Below are positions 22,796-34,574 of a stretch of DNA of 64,000 nucleotides, piece after piece (within the stretch, counting starts at the first letter, position 1; each line of letters opens with the position of its first letter). The translations under genes and the position numbers were made by a program. Location of the stretch: assembly GCA_000328365.1 (NCBI GenBank), contig KB299289.1:295537-359536 (forward strand), given 5' to 3'. The notes below the pieces were generated by a model. The model had not been told where the DNA came from, did not search any database, and saw only the letters and a program-made list of their open reading frames with translations. The stretch comes from Capitella teleta. Its lineage: Eukaryota > Annelida > Polychaeta > Capitellidae.

Positions 22796-23548
22796 ATGAT
22801 TCCAAAAGTTCCAAGGTGTAATCAGGAAGGATTGTTGAAAAGGACTATGAAATCAACTGGACTTGATAATATATATTAAAGCATTATGAAGGTCGATCAA
22901 CAATTGAAGGTTTATTCAGATCAGTTAGATTTTAAGCGCAATTGACCATTGGCTTGTATGAAAAACATTTTTAATTATAATCACTTCATGTGTGAAAAAC
23001 ATAATACGCCAGATGACGTCCATCAAACAAATGGTGTCCGATCCCCCAAAAAGCAACCCCGAAAAAAAAAAAAAAAAAAAAAAACAACAGGACAAGCTCT
23101 CAGATAATCCTGATACTTTCTAATTTCGTTCCAAGACTCCTATTGCATCACTCTCACAGATTATGGCTGCTGAATGCTGCTAGATATTTTCATGATGATA
23201 TTCATAATAATTAATAATATTAATTAATTAATGTATAATTCCATGTTACAATAAAAACGTTGTGTTAAAACACTAATGAAATATTGATGACGTTCAGTAA
23301 ACAGGTAAACGGGTAAAGGAAAAGTTCCGTTGCTTTTTCACAATTCACTTAATCATACACTTGACCTGTTGACTGGGAACAAGATGCAAAGATTGAAGAT
23401 GGGAGACCGTCAGACCGTGTTTTGAGCACTGCTTCCTTGGTTACCAAATATTTACGCTCGTGCAACGACGAACATGACTTTCGAGAATCAATGAAAAGTC
23501 GTAATTTATCTAAACAAATGAAAAATTCCAATTAAATTCCTACCGTAA

Positions 23549-23981
23549 ACCCGAATGAACACAGAATTCGCAAATATATAGTCGTCATCACCAACTCAGA
23601 AATGAAATGACAGCCATTTTTTAAAGGCTAAAATGCGCATGCGCAGAAAATCGTCTGCAACACTTCCGTTTTATATGAAAACGAAACTTCAACTCATAGC
23701 AATTTATTTCGTTTACCATTCAATTCCATTTACCAATTTCTCGGAATTTTCCTGAAGATTTCACAATTAAATCAACATTTTGCTCGATTTAGTTTATCAT
23801 TTCACGCAACAAGATGCCTTTTTCGTATTTCACTCCTGATTTGATTCAATTCAGCCTATTAATTATATTCTGTCTATATAGCCCCGGTGTTGGTGTAGAC
23901 GTGTTTGTTTGATGGCCTCAGCGGTGTCAGAAAAGTGACCGAGGGCAGCACTGTTCTCTGTGCGAGTTGTTCCGTTTGAAG
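23549..23981. promoter_or_regulatory. Divergent INPP5E / FBXO38 promoter
   Basis: A perfect NRF1-type palindrome TGCGCATGCGCA (23634-23645) and an ETS-type CACTTCCG (23661-23668) lie between the presumed INPP5E leader exon (minus, donor near 23549) and the first exon of the FBXO38 transcript (plus, ATG of the upstream frame at 23982). There is no TATA box in the usual place. NRF1 plus ETS is a common set-up of divergent housekeeping promoters in animals; the shared use is inferred from layout. Confidence 0.6.
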
Positions 23982-24866
23982 ATGTTCGATATTCGAAGTC
24001 CAAGAAGAGCTAGATTATTCGTCAAAGTTGGCGCCGTTGTTTTTGTTTGCGTTTTCTACAGCAGACAGATCTACGATTTCACTCAAGTATTGCGAGGTGG
24101 GTAAATTCGTTAAATTAATTTAATATAATATTATTAGTTTATTACGGTAAATTAAAATCACTTTCAACTGCTGTCAGTGACTGCTGACATAGTCACATAT
24201 TATGATATTACCAGCGAGCCCGATTGGTTACTAACTTACTTTGGTGCTTGTTTTTAGAAACAAATCCCGGGGGACACAGCCTCAGACACAGCTTAATTCC
24301 CTATATTTTTCTTGTCCTCAACCTTTTAGAAAAACCCTACCCTGTGAAAATACTAGAATAAACACTGTGCAGTTAATTAATTAGCTATTATGGTTTATTA
24401 CCTGGTCTGGCCCCTTGCCATGTGGCTTTATCCTGATCTGGCCCTCTGCCCAATATGAGATGCCGACCCCTGATTTAAAGCATCATTTGTTGATTGCCAT
24501 TCATTGCTATGCATTCAAACATTTAATTACTACGCGTATTGCGCGCGCTGGCACACAGGCGAGTAAACAGAGTGACCTATTTAATGGAGGATGAAATTTA
24601 TTTTTATATTCAGATTCGTTGCAGTATTCGTAGGAGTCCGAAGCCGAGGCTTCGCCCATCTCTGATTTTAATAATAAGTTGATAACTAACTGACATAGTC
24701 CATACTAAACTCTTTATTCTATAGCTATATTATATTAAAGAAGTTATTAATTTTATATTAATAGATTTCGACCTTTTCAGGGAAACCGCCTTACGGCCAC
24801 ACTGAGGCAGTGGACACATCTCCTCTGAAGCCATGGATGCGAAAGCAAACTCAGAATGAGAAATAA
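23982..24866 (+). CDS. 66-residue membrane protein on the FBXO38 message
   Basis: Two exons, 23982-24096 and 24781-24866, join in phase (G|GG) across a 684-bp intron. The product starts MFDIRSPRRARLFVKVGAVV, has one membrane span at about residues 12-28 after a basic start, and ends in a polar tail ([12 protein letters not shown]). The ATG has A at -3. Its stop (TAA, 24864-24866) lies within the exon that begins FBXO38, whose ATG is at 24856-24858, so the frames overlap by 11 nt (ATGAGAAATAA). Size and shape resemble small mitochondrial or ER membrane proteins, but I do not recognise the family. The FBXO38 frame has no start upstream in this exon, so a bicistronic message is the simplest reading; an internal promoter for FBXO38 is the alternative. 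Confidence 0.62.
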
Positions 24867-27800
24867 GAAGCTATGCAAGGGTCGGAGGGACAGCGGGGGT
24901 CAAAAGGTCGCAGGTGGATCGGGCAACAACATCCGCAGAACTTCCCGGAGCAACGCTCGCGATCAATCAGATGACCTCCCTCCCGACCCCTTCAAACGAT
25001 TGTCCCTCGAACTTTTATGTCATGCATTGAGTTTTTTACCGATTAAAGACGTGATGAAGATGGAAAGCCAAAATCGACAGTGGCAAGAAGCAGTGGTCAT
25101 GTATTTGAAGTTGCTCTCAGATGTGGATTTTGTCGAGCAAGAAATCTACGGCTGGATGCCGTCCATGTTCAATGATGCTTCGTTCTCTGCTTTCTTGAGA
25201 CGCTGCCCCCAATTAGCCGTCATCCACGGGTTGCACATGAAGCAGATCAGTCGCCGCCGAAGACGAGGCAGCGAGGGTCTGAGTGTGCCCGGCGTGATCG
25301 GGGCACTGCAGGCCTGCGCCAACCTGCATGCCGTTGAAATATCGGACGTTCACCTCCTTGAAGGCGTCCTCTTCTACTTGCCTCACGTCAAAATTCTCGG
25401 CTGTTTTAAAAATCGCGACTGTGTCTTCCCTGCTCCTGATCGCAATAAATTTGCCCTGGTCAGCAGTCTGCAGCTGCAGGCCGTTCACCTCGTGGGTGTG
25501 GTCTTGGAACGTCTACCTCGCCTGGCCGTCATGCGTGAACTGCTTCTGAAGTGGGTGCACTTCACGGACCCCCACCCCTTCAGGGATTTTTCCGCTCCTC
25601 TGCTCACCACTTTTGTGATGACCAACTGCGCCGGCCCTTCCAACGCCGTTCAGTATGTGCCCCTGATCACCGCTCTCTCTGGCTCATCATCTCTCACACG
25701 CCTGGAACTTGTGCGCGTGCCTTTCATAAGTAAGGCTTCTTATTTTCTAGTTCTATTGTACGTGCTATTATTTCTTCAGGCGGTTTGTTTCAACATGTCG
25801 TTGAAGACAGCTGGAGAACCGAGGGATTTCGTCACCTGCAGCATATTGAGTTTGGCGCCTGTAAGTATGCGGTTGAGGCTGATGCTGGATATCTGTGTAT
25901 TGCTTGCAGTTCTCAGTGAGTGCTTGCTTTTTCTCCATCAGCTCCAGTTTTCAACGTTTTGCCATGAATATTTTTCAGGCTGACAGAGTTGGCCCTTCAG
26001 CCGAGCTTGACCAAAGATAGCTTTTTCTCTTCCCTTCAACACTCCGAAGTCGATTTTCCCAATTTTGAAAACCTGAAACTCGGATACGTCGACCCCTTCC
26101 CTCCACAGAGTAAGATTCTTCTATCAGAATAGACTCCTGATTGCGTGATTTTAGGTCGATACTCGGATGAAGAGTTGATGGTGTTCCGCCTAGGGGACCT
26201 CTCCCAGAACCCGGCCAACATAAGCGACTCAGGCCTCAAAGCGGTGGGACGTGTTTTTCCTTCACTTACAAGTCTCTCTCTGTACAACTGCCCCTACCTA
26301 TGCAAGCTGACCCAATGGCTAACTCCTGGTTAGTCTACTATAGCATGTAAATGACCACTGTGATGGGTGTGCTACTCTGCAGGACAAGGTTCCTTTTCTT
26401 TGCTCAACTCACTTCATCTGAAGCGCTGTCACTCAATCAACCCTGACAGTCTGTTTGGGCTGCTGGCGTTCCTTCCTGCTTTAGAGATCCTTCACTTGGA
26501 AAATATGTTCCGTGAACCACCAAAAGGATGTTCAAGGTGAGAATATACGCGTTGCTTTTGTGCTGATTGGTTACGGTTGGTTGTAGGGTTGGGCTTAGTG
26601 CAGGCACTGGTCTGGGGGTGTCGTCTGCTCTCGTAGCCAATCACGGCGCTCCGAACATGGAGCCTGGGGAGGTGATCCCCAATCACGCTGACTTTGAGCC
26701 GGGACAAATTCTTCAGGAGGACGATCTAGTGGAGGATGAAGAGGAAGAAGCGGTTGATCACAATGATATGGATGTCAATGTCATTGAGGATGGCATGATC
26801 TACGACGTGCCGCTGAACGAATCAGGGCAACAGCCGTCCACCTCAAAAGAGAAACCATCGACAGGAGAGTCATGCAGTTCCAAGTGTACGTGTGAGAAGG
26901 CGAGCAAAGATGGGGAGTCATCTAGGAAGGGGAAGAGTTTGAAAGGGAAGAAGAAAGGATTGGTGAAGAAAACCGCTCCGACGACTCGAGAGCAGGGATG
27001 TCAAGCGATCAGTGCTGAGATACGGGAGGCGACAAAGTCGGCTAATTGCTCTGATAAGGATAAGGGACCGTGCGATTGCAACTGTCACAGGGACGTTAAA
27101 AGCGAGGGCAGCACGTTGAGAATTGTTAGTTCTGCACCAGGAAAAAAGGTCAGTTTTGTCGGTTTGATTTTTAAATTGTTTTATTTGACTTCTGTTGTTT
27201 TAAGGGGCCATCTCCAAAAGCAAAGGCCCCTTTGAGTCGTAGGAAAAAGCGGGGTGTGTCAACGCAAGATCAGTCGACAAGCACCAGTGACCCGGTTCTA
27301 GAGGAGGATCATGATCAGGTCATAGCAAAGCATATTTATTTTTTTATGACATTTTTATTAACTTTTATTCTTCTAATGTTTAGGTTTTAATAGTGAACTC
27401 TTCATCGTTGACCACCCTGATTCTCCAGCAAGTCGGAATCACAAGAATGGTTCTCGTTGACTGTCCGAAACTTCACACCTTGACAAGTATTATTAAAAGT
27501 CTAATTAAGAAATCAATTAAAATCTTGGCCGATTGCAGTTCAGCAGTGTCGGGTCTTCCGCTCTCTGCGAGTGACTCGCTGTTCCATGATCAGCAAAGTT
27601 GTCGTTAGTCAGTGTAAGAAACTCGAACACGAGGAGTTTGTTGGTGAAATAGCCTCGCAACCGCCCGTGGCAAACCGTTCTATCATCTTGCGTCCGATGG
27701 CAAACGTAAGCACTCAGCCAAATGAACCGCTGACCTTGATGTTTGCTTGTTAGTATTCAGCCAATGAAATGGAACGCACTCTCCTGGGGTCCCCCAACAT

Positions 27801-28957
27801 CAAGAATCATGTGTATCTGATGCACGATTACGTTGACGATCCCCTGGAAATGCTCAGAGCCAGGTCAAGAGCTGACAGCTGGGCGAATAACCTCATGAGC
27901 ATCACCGCGTACGAATGAGCTCTTGAAATTACCTGTCTCTGAAATCTCTTACTTCAGTGGAATCATCGCCAATGGGCAACCTGAGGCGGAGAAGTTGCAC
28001 GGCACCGTCAAGGATTATCCATGGGGACGGAATATATTCAGAGCCCAAGGTACGATTACATTACGTGTTATGGGGATTTCCACTAGGGATGCATGGAACT
28101 TAAACGAGAGTTGCGGGGGCCTTTGCTCCGGCTGGAACCCATTAAAAAAAAAAATGAAATTTAAATTTAGGAAGAAGCTTAACACTCATTTGTAGTACTC
28201 TGGCCCTGAACGTCTGTCATCAAATTCAAATGCATGCTGCCATTAGTGGTCTCTTAACTTAATTGGATGGAGCAGCAACAAGGAGTTACACGGATATCTT
28301 TTACTGACGCATCTTTTATTGATCTCGATCACTGATACTGATTATAATAAACTGAAGACGTTTGTACGAAGAAACAAAACTCTCAAAGTTTCTGAGTCGG
28401 CGCCAGTTGTTTTAACTTTAACTTACCTCATTAGTTTGTTTCCTTCTGACTCGCCTTCGTCCGCATCGGGTGTTACGTAATTTCTTGCTCTCACTTTTTT
28501 TTTTTTTTTCTTGTGACCACAAATTCTGGCAGTGAGTTCCGGGACCATAGGCGATTTTTGCCAGAACTGGAACTTTGGGATATGACCCGGACTCAGGACA
28601 GCCGGAGTCGCAACCCTAATTCCCACTTAATGTTGCTGCTCTTTTTTTTTTTTTTCATCAGGCAAAAATTTGGACGGCACGCCGTGGGATTTGATAACGG
28701 ACATGCCATGGATCAGAGCACACGCTCACTTTCTCACCAAAATGGCCACTAAATTGACGTCCGATGTTGAAGATGCTCCGAAACCCTCCAAGGAAAAGTG
28801 CAGAACTGCTCTTCGCATGTTCGTCACGCACGTTGTTCAAAATGACATTTCTGAGATCCGTGAGCTGCAGCAACCTTTGTTCTTGTACGCGACTGTCATC
28901 ATCGTGAACATGTGCGATTATGAGCGACCACAGCCAATCTATGATCAGTACATGTGA
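24856..28957 (+). CDS. FBXO38: F-box only protein 38
   Basis: Substrate receptor of an SCF-type ubiquitin ligase. Twelve exons join in phase: 24856-25729, 25780-25915, 25979-26109, 26155-26328, 26383-26536, 26587-27148, 27205-27318, 27384-27486, 27539-27705, 27754-27908, 27958-28049, 28662-28957. They give 985 residues (human about 1190, the difference being mostly in the disordered middle). An F-box-like helix pair spans about residues 45-85 ([20 protein letters not shown]), then leucine-rich repeats. Family signatures include [40 protein letters not shown] and, after an acidic and basic linker, [17 protein letters not shown] and DYPWGRNIF. Most introns are 45-70 bp; the last is 612 bp. AATAAA at 28963-28968 starts six bases past the stop. 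Confidence 0.96.
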
Positions 28958-28962
28958 TCCAA

Positions 28963-28968
28963 AATAAA
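28963..28968 (+). terminator. FBXO38 poly(A) signal
   Basis: AATAAA immediately after the FBXO38 stop codon (28955-28957). It implies a very short 3' UTR. Confidence 0.6.
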
Positions 28969-30319
28969 TAAAATGTTTTTTTTTGGTCAAAGTCTCTCTC
29001 TCTGCCATCAAGTCAATTTGATACACGTATTATTCTTGATATCATTCTCTGATTTTTTGTTCATGTCAGGTAATATGATATAGGCACTGACCTATTTGCC
29101 AGCTTTAGACCACTGCTCTCCTCCATGTTATGATCCACATTCTAACTCAAGCAATTCACAATGTAAGTCGGTTAATCCTTGTTTTCATGCTCTCAGCTTG
29201 ATAATCATATGCATGCCCTCTGACCTGGCTAATATATAGGGATTATGAGACACTTCTTTGGCTAATATTTTTATAATCGACCCTTTTAATCTCATAATCT
29301 GTTTTTCTTTGACAATCACTCGAAATTATTATTTATAGTATATTTCTAAGGTACATTATAATCCTGCATTCAGTTCCGAATTCCATTTCACTGCATTTGA
29401 AACCAAATGGAATTGCTTATATAGATATATTACACCCTATGGACACCTCTTATTCCTATGCATATATTATGTGTATGTTACCTCTTAACCCCATTCCACT
29501 GGCATCTATGTGGGCACAGGGAAAAACTGATAGGTGGGGAGACTGCTATTCACCTGGAATTGTTTGCAGGGGTTTGATATTTATTTCAGATGATGCTGAA
29601 CAGGTTTTATCTTGGCGCAAGTGGCGAATTGTTAAGCGCCTTCTGAGGTGAATGTCATCATGACCTTAGGGAATGGGTGGAAAGTCCGTCTGATCAGGTG
29701 TAATTAAGAAAGATCGTAAGCAAGTTATTAAATTTAGTTTATTCACAATGATTAGGCATGGTCTCAATCACAAGCACCACTGCATTTCAAGTGAATACTT
29801 GCCTTGAGGACTGCTCAGCTGTTACATTTATCACAGCAATCAGAGTGCAGATCTATCAACATTCAATGGGAAAGTACATGTGCATAGGTACATACACCTG
29901 TAAAATTGAGTCTCTTTGTAATAATGTGAGGTAATTTCATTGCAATAAATCAATACTGTTCAATGTTTTAATACAATATTTGAGACATCATTGTAAGCAA
30001 TAGACAATATTTGACATGCATAAGTCTTCTAAGCAAGCAATACGTGAACAAGCAATGAACTAAATTCACAATGTATAAAAGGATTTGCAAGTAACATCAG
30101 AACACCATGATGTCACATAAAACCCTGACACCAATAATGAACCACATACTGCTTTGGTAAATACTAATCGGGAATCAGAAGGAAATTTCTATGAATATCA
30201 GTTAACACAGAATTCCTGGAAGGATATTAACACTCCTTTCAAGCAGTCTTTGGGCATTCAATTATTATATACATTCGGGGATATACACTGAGAAAGAAAT
30301 GCCAAATGTTCAGATCGCT
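28969..30319. other. Convergent intergenic region FBXO38-TEX52
   Basis: Tail-to-tail spacer. A minus-strand AATAAA at 29738-29743 could serve TEX52. The 84-codon plus frame at 29397-29651 has no motif and is not called. Confidence 0.45.
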
Positions 30320-31215
30320 TCAACTGACTCGGAGGGAGGTCACTGCTGGAGGGTGCTGTCTGGGTCTGAATTTTCTTGCATCCATTTCATCATGTACTTG
30401 TTTATACTGAGGATTGGTCAGTTTGTAAGAGATTTTCCACAAGTATGGACCAGAGGTCTTCCCCTTTGGAACTTGTCTTCCGAACATGTCAATTTTTGTG
30501 TCAGCTGGATTGGGTGCTGGTTGTGGTGTTGAGGATTCAACTGGTTCGGCGTCTGGTGGTATGAAGCGATGGGCGTACTTGCGGAAATTCAGAGGAGGCT
30601 TAATGTTGCCTGGAGTATGAAATATATGAATGCAATGTTAAGGAAACAATTTGATACATCACCTGTCTGATCAATTGGAGGATTCCTCGATTCAGTCTTC
30701 AGTCGAAGTCTCTTAAATTCTACGATGTCTTTCGTAGTCCTGTCAATTGCCAATTTTCTCAATTTTTCGTTTCTGATGGTCGGGGTTTCAGTGAGGAATT
30801 TAGCGTAATTATACTGGCCGACCCTCGAAGGTGCTGGTACATTGAGTGGATACATCGATGCGATCATTTGGTCAATGTTTTGGCCTTTAGTATTAGGATA
30901 AAAGCCATACTGTCTCTGGAAGTTTCGCCAAACATTACTGTTGTAGTTCGGATCCGGTTTATCAGGAATTGGAGCTTCGTGCTTCCCGGCTTCAATCCAC
31001 AGGCGATAAGGAACAGAGAGATGTCCGTGGGCTGATTCCCCAACTGAGTTCCGTAAATAGTGCTTACACTCGATGTTGAGGCTGGTTCTGGGAACTTTCC
31101 TGTGGACTAATTTCTGCACAGATCTCGGAACGAATCCTGAATGATGAGGTTGAATATCTTTCATTAGGCTTGTTCTAGCCTCAAGAGGTTGACGATTGAA
31201 ATCGGGGGACTGCAT
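30320..31215 (-). CDS. TEX52: Testis-expressed protein 52 orthologue
   Basis: Two exons, 31215-30663 and 30609-30320, separated by a 53-bp intron, encode 280 residues (human TEX52 about 305). Recognised from memory of the human protein: PNYNSNVWRNF matches DSNVWRWL, VPAPSRVGQYNYAKF matches PPPSWMGQNSFLTF, KRLRLKTESRNPP matches KLKLRSEARAPP, and the residues rebuilt across the splice (QTGNIKPPLNFRKYAH) match QGNIQPPASFKKYRH. The human gene is testis-enriched with no enzymatic domain; a structural sperm or cilium role is only a guess. No signal peptide or membrane span. An X-box-like sequence lies about 65 bp upstream. Confidence 0.85.
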
Positions 31216-31278
31216 CGTTGCAGGAAAAAGGACCGGATGAAGTGTCTCTCGGTGGAATGTTCCTCAGGGCCTCAGTTC

Positions 31279-31292
31279 ATCTCCATGGAAAC
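31279..31292 (-). promoter_or_regulatory. X-box-like (RFX) motif upstream of TEX52
   Basis: On the minus strand, GTTTCCATGGAGAT resembles the RFX X-box GTTRCCATGGNAAC, with a good left half and a poor right half, about 65 bp upstream of the TEX52 ATG. RFX sites mark ciliary genes in animals; this single match is weak evidence. Confidence 0.3.
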
Positions 31293-32336
31293 AATTACCT
31301 TAAGTCGAAAAAGAGAACAAAATATTATAGGCATGCAATGATGCAAATTCAAATACTATACATATGTACATGTATATAATCTGTGAACAATGATGCACAT
31401 GAGGGATTATATATTCCACAGCTCGCAGAGAGCATTTTATTCGCTACCCATATGTAGATTCTGTGACTTTGGGCCAAATTACATTAAATTTAAAGTCAAC
31501 ATACAGTTTTAAGTTGCCTCATAATTCCTACAAGATGCGTACGTAGGCCTGCCATGCATGACTTGATTCATTTTAGTGTAAATGTGTGGTCTCAAGATTG
31601 AATAAACACTTTATTTGCTTGTTAGATCATAATCGTATACTAGTTTGCAATAGACCCAGCAGGATTCTGGTTTATTTGCTATTATAATTAAGTTTATGAC
31701 CTTTCCAATAAATATATTAAGATAAATTCAGCGATTTGTTGACAATTAAATAATTACAACACTAGTGCTGCATGTGGGCCAGGCCCATAATACTACTAAA
31801 ATCCCTTGAAACCAAATAAAAATGATTGATCATCACTATTGTACTTGATGAGTTGACTTTAAAATGCAGCCAATTAATTAAGCTATGTATATATACTATA
31901 CTAATTAAATTAACATTTGATCATCAGGTCTATATATACTATAGTAGTAGACGTACAGGGCTCGAAATCAGACTCAACTACGTATACTCTCCAATGGTGA
32001 GTACAAATTCTCACTGACGAGTAAAAATATCAAGAATGTCACCAGATATGGCGAGTAATAATTTGTATCTGTCCTTTACATTTTATTTGGAGAGCTATAT
32101 TGTAGTGCATTGTCACATATGATCGACCTAAATTAAAATTGGTTGAGAAAATGACTTAATACCAGTATGTATCAAGGACGTACATGTATAAAATAATTGC
32201 GTTTTTTTGCTATATTATTCATCAGAATTTCTGGCGAGTAAAAATTGCCGGTTTACTCGCCACATATAATTAAAAAACCACAGGTTCCACTGTATAAATA
32301 TGAAGATGAGCTTCCAAGCTTCCTACATTTATTATA
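31293..32336. other. Intergenic DNA upstream of TEX52
   Basis: AT-rich. Two stretches (31960-32060 and 32230-32270) share GGCGAGTAA and ACTCGCC words in both orientations, like a small decayed inverted-repeat element. No gene is supported. Confidence 0.35.
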
Positions 32337-33054
32337 CAGAGTGGACCAAAGGTAGTCTACCTACTCCATGCTAAAGATCTCAATGCTTTTAAATGATGCT
32401 ACACATTTCTGAGAAAGTGTTACAAAACAGATCGCAGGGTAAAAAATACACAAACATAAGAGAAACAGATACTTGGTATGGTTAGTCTAATATGTCATGC
32501 TGCTATTCCTATATATATCATTTCTATTTCAATTTTTTCAACATTTAATTATGCCAATTTAATTATTCCGCGATATTTCCACTTTTGGTGGCAAACAGGG
32601 CCCCGGACCCTGGATAAGCTTCATTGAACGCATAATTAAGGTAACGTCGCTCTTGTAGTCTTGTACTATATTGCTTCGCCTGAGTGCCATTTTTGTGACA
32701 TCACTCATCAGCACTAATGTTTATCTCCTATAGGAGATAATAAATCAAAACAAAGCAGAGAGTTTGTATTGAAGCACCATACAAGAGATGACATTCTTTA
32801 TAATGCTTGTTGAAGGGCTGATCTGATTTTGCTCTCTTCGATCGCCATCACTCACCATGCATGCACTCACATTTAAATATTCCTCCCTCATTCAAAATTG
32901 ACTTTTTACTTGATTTCTTTGCATAAATGGGTGCAGAATTTAACCTAGTCAATCCAAACCAGGTAATTATTGTTTGGAATAATTGATAACTTTTGGCAAA
33001 TTTAAGAGTTATGTTTTTAACATGGAGTAGATAGACTACTTTTGGCCCACTCTG
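32337..33054 (+). mobile_element. TA-flanked mariner-like MITE, longer copy
   Basis: A 718-bp element with ends CAGAGTGGACCAAAGGTAGT and, inverted at the right, CAGAGTGGGCCAAAAGTAGT. TA lies at 32335-32336 and 33055-33056. It matches the 369-bp copy at 21896-22264 over its first 300 bp and its last 40 bp. Non-coding. Confidence 0.85.
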
Positions 33055-33257
33055 TACAATAGTCCTACTACTCCTAGCTCATATGCAGCCAATTTGTACA
33101 GCAATGAAATAATAAAATCCAAGAGGTTGAGATTCTGAAGAACACACAATCTCATTTGAATTCCTGTGTGTATCACCATAAGTTAAAAGACATCAAAGGT
33201 ATGCATATTAATATGAATAAATACAACAATATTTACTTCTGCGAGCCATGATCAGAG

Positions 33258-33834
33258 ATGATCCAAGTTTCAGCATCACGTTTCCAAGACGACGACGAGA
33301 TCTTGAAACAACATCTCGCGAAGTCTCGTTTATTTTTCTTATTTTTGGCTGTTCTATTTGCTCGGTTGCAATTTGCGGTAAGCATTTTTTTTTTTTAAGT
33401 TTAATGCTTGGATAATATATGATAATATACGATGCATCCTTATGATATTTTACTCTTTATCACAATTTTCTCTAGCTTTTTGTGATTTACTTTAACTATT
33501 ACCAACAACCTGCAGTTTAAATCACAATGCAAGGCAACTATGCACAGCAGAGTAGGTCGGGTCAATAGAACAGCCTGTGGTTGCTATCAACAATGTGACA
33601 GGAGAGTTTCATTTATATTTTTCAGGTAAATTGTGTTTTATAGCCTTTATTCTTGTGTGGAAAGAGGAAATACCTTGATTAATCCGGTGTCATAATTTTA
33701 ATATCACTAATTATTACGTGTAACATTCAGAAAACCTTTTTTTCAGGGATTTTCAAGAATACGTGCGGTCTAATCACCTATTATCGCTCACTCGAGCTGC
33801 ACCTCATTTGATTAATGACGAATCAGTAATTTAA
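33258..33834 (+). CDS. Three-exon gene for a 105-residue membrane microprotein
   Basis: Exons 33258-33377, 33516-33625 and 33747-33834 have good donors (GCG|gtaagc, CAG|gtaaat) and acceptors (acctgcag, tttttttcag) and keep one open frame over both junctions (phases 0 and 2). The product starts MIQVSASRFQDDDEILKQHL, has one hydrophobic span at about residues 24-40 (RLFFLFLAVLFARLQFA), then a Cys-containing segment with CKAT and ACGCYQQCDRR (four Cys) and a polar tail ending NDESVI. It could be a type II membrane or cleaved secreted protein, or an organelle membrane protein. No family recognised. Introns are 138 and 121 bp. Each exon alone is too short to stand out; the case rests on joint phase consistency. 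Confidence 0.58.
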
Positions 33835-34112
33835 TACGATTACTCTGCTCAATTGCTGAACAATTTTGAACCGATGAAGGATATTTTTCATCATTTTCAT
33901 ATAAATGTGCATTTACGGTAGACCTTTTGTGTTGCCTGTAATGTGAACACAATCAGGATATATATTATATTGATCATATAATCAGGGATAATACATATAC
34001 TATAATTCATTAATATTTAATTGTATAAAGTTATAAAAATAGCTAAATTTTGCAGTATTATAACAATATATAATGATGAATTTTTGCATTATTGGGTATA
34101 TAGATATATATA

Positions 34113-34321
34113 CTGTAGAATAGGAAATTTTTGCCGACTTCAAAATTCTCGGTTTGATGGCTCAGGCCTTTATTCGCGGCACCAATTATTGGCGGTTTTG
34201 CGTAGGGTCATATAGCATATGATCATCTAGAAACATTTCACAGGCATCTAATATTTGCGATGGATCATGACAGCGAATATAGCGAAAATTTCATGGGGTG
34301 CGAAAATTTCCTGTTTTACGG
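34113..34321. mobile_element. Short TA-flanked MITE
   Basis: A 209-bp element. The left end CTGTAGAATAGGAAATTTTT and the right end in reverse complement CGTAAAACAGGAAATTTTCG are inverted repeats of about 22 bp, with TA at 34111-34112 and 34322-34323. This is a Tc1/mariner-type footprint with no coding content. Confidence 0.72.
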
Positions 34322-34574
34322 TAATATATGAATTTTGTATGATAATTTCTCAATTGTGAGTAGGCTACTACTGATCGAGTATTGGCCTATAGACTAAAAT
34401 AATGAATGTATAGCTATAGGCATTACACTAGTATACAGCTTATATATAACTATACATTTTTCATTCGATGTTTATATATATTAATTGCATGATGTTTGGA
34501 TCACATTCTATCCTTTTAATATGCCCGATGAGAATTGCATATTCAATATTTTTTGTCTGATTCCAGAAGCAGAG

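Larger units (their letters stand above)
21415..23548 (-). other. Probable 5' intron of INPP5E
   Basis: It is bounded by an acceptor (gcctgcag, exon restart 21414) and a donor (TTTACG|gtagga, near 23549) on the minus strand, which would join a leader exon near 23550-23640 to the coding exon. It holds a TA-flanked MITE (21896-22264), a TAAT-rich repeat, a poly-A run at 23059-23083 and an unremarkable 60-codon minus frame (23349-23531). Confidence 0.5.
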
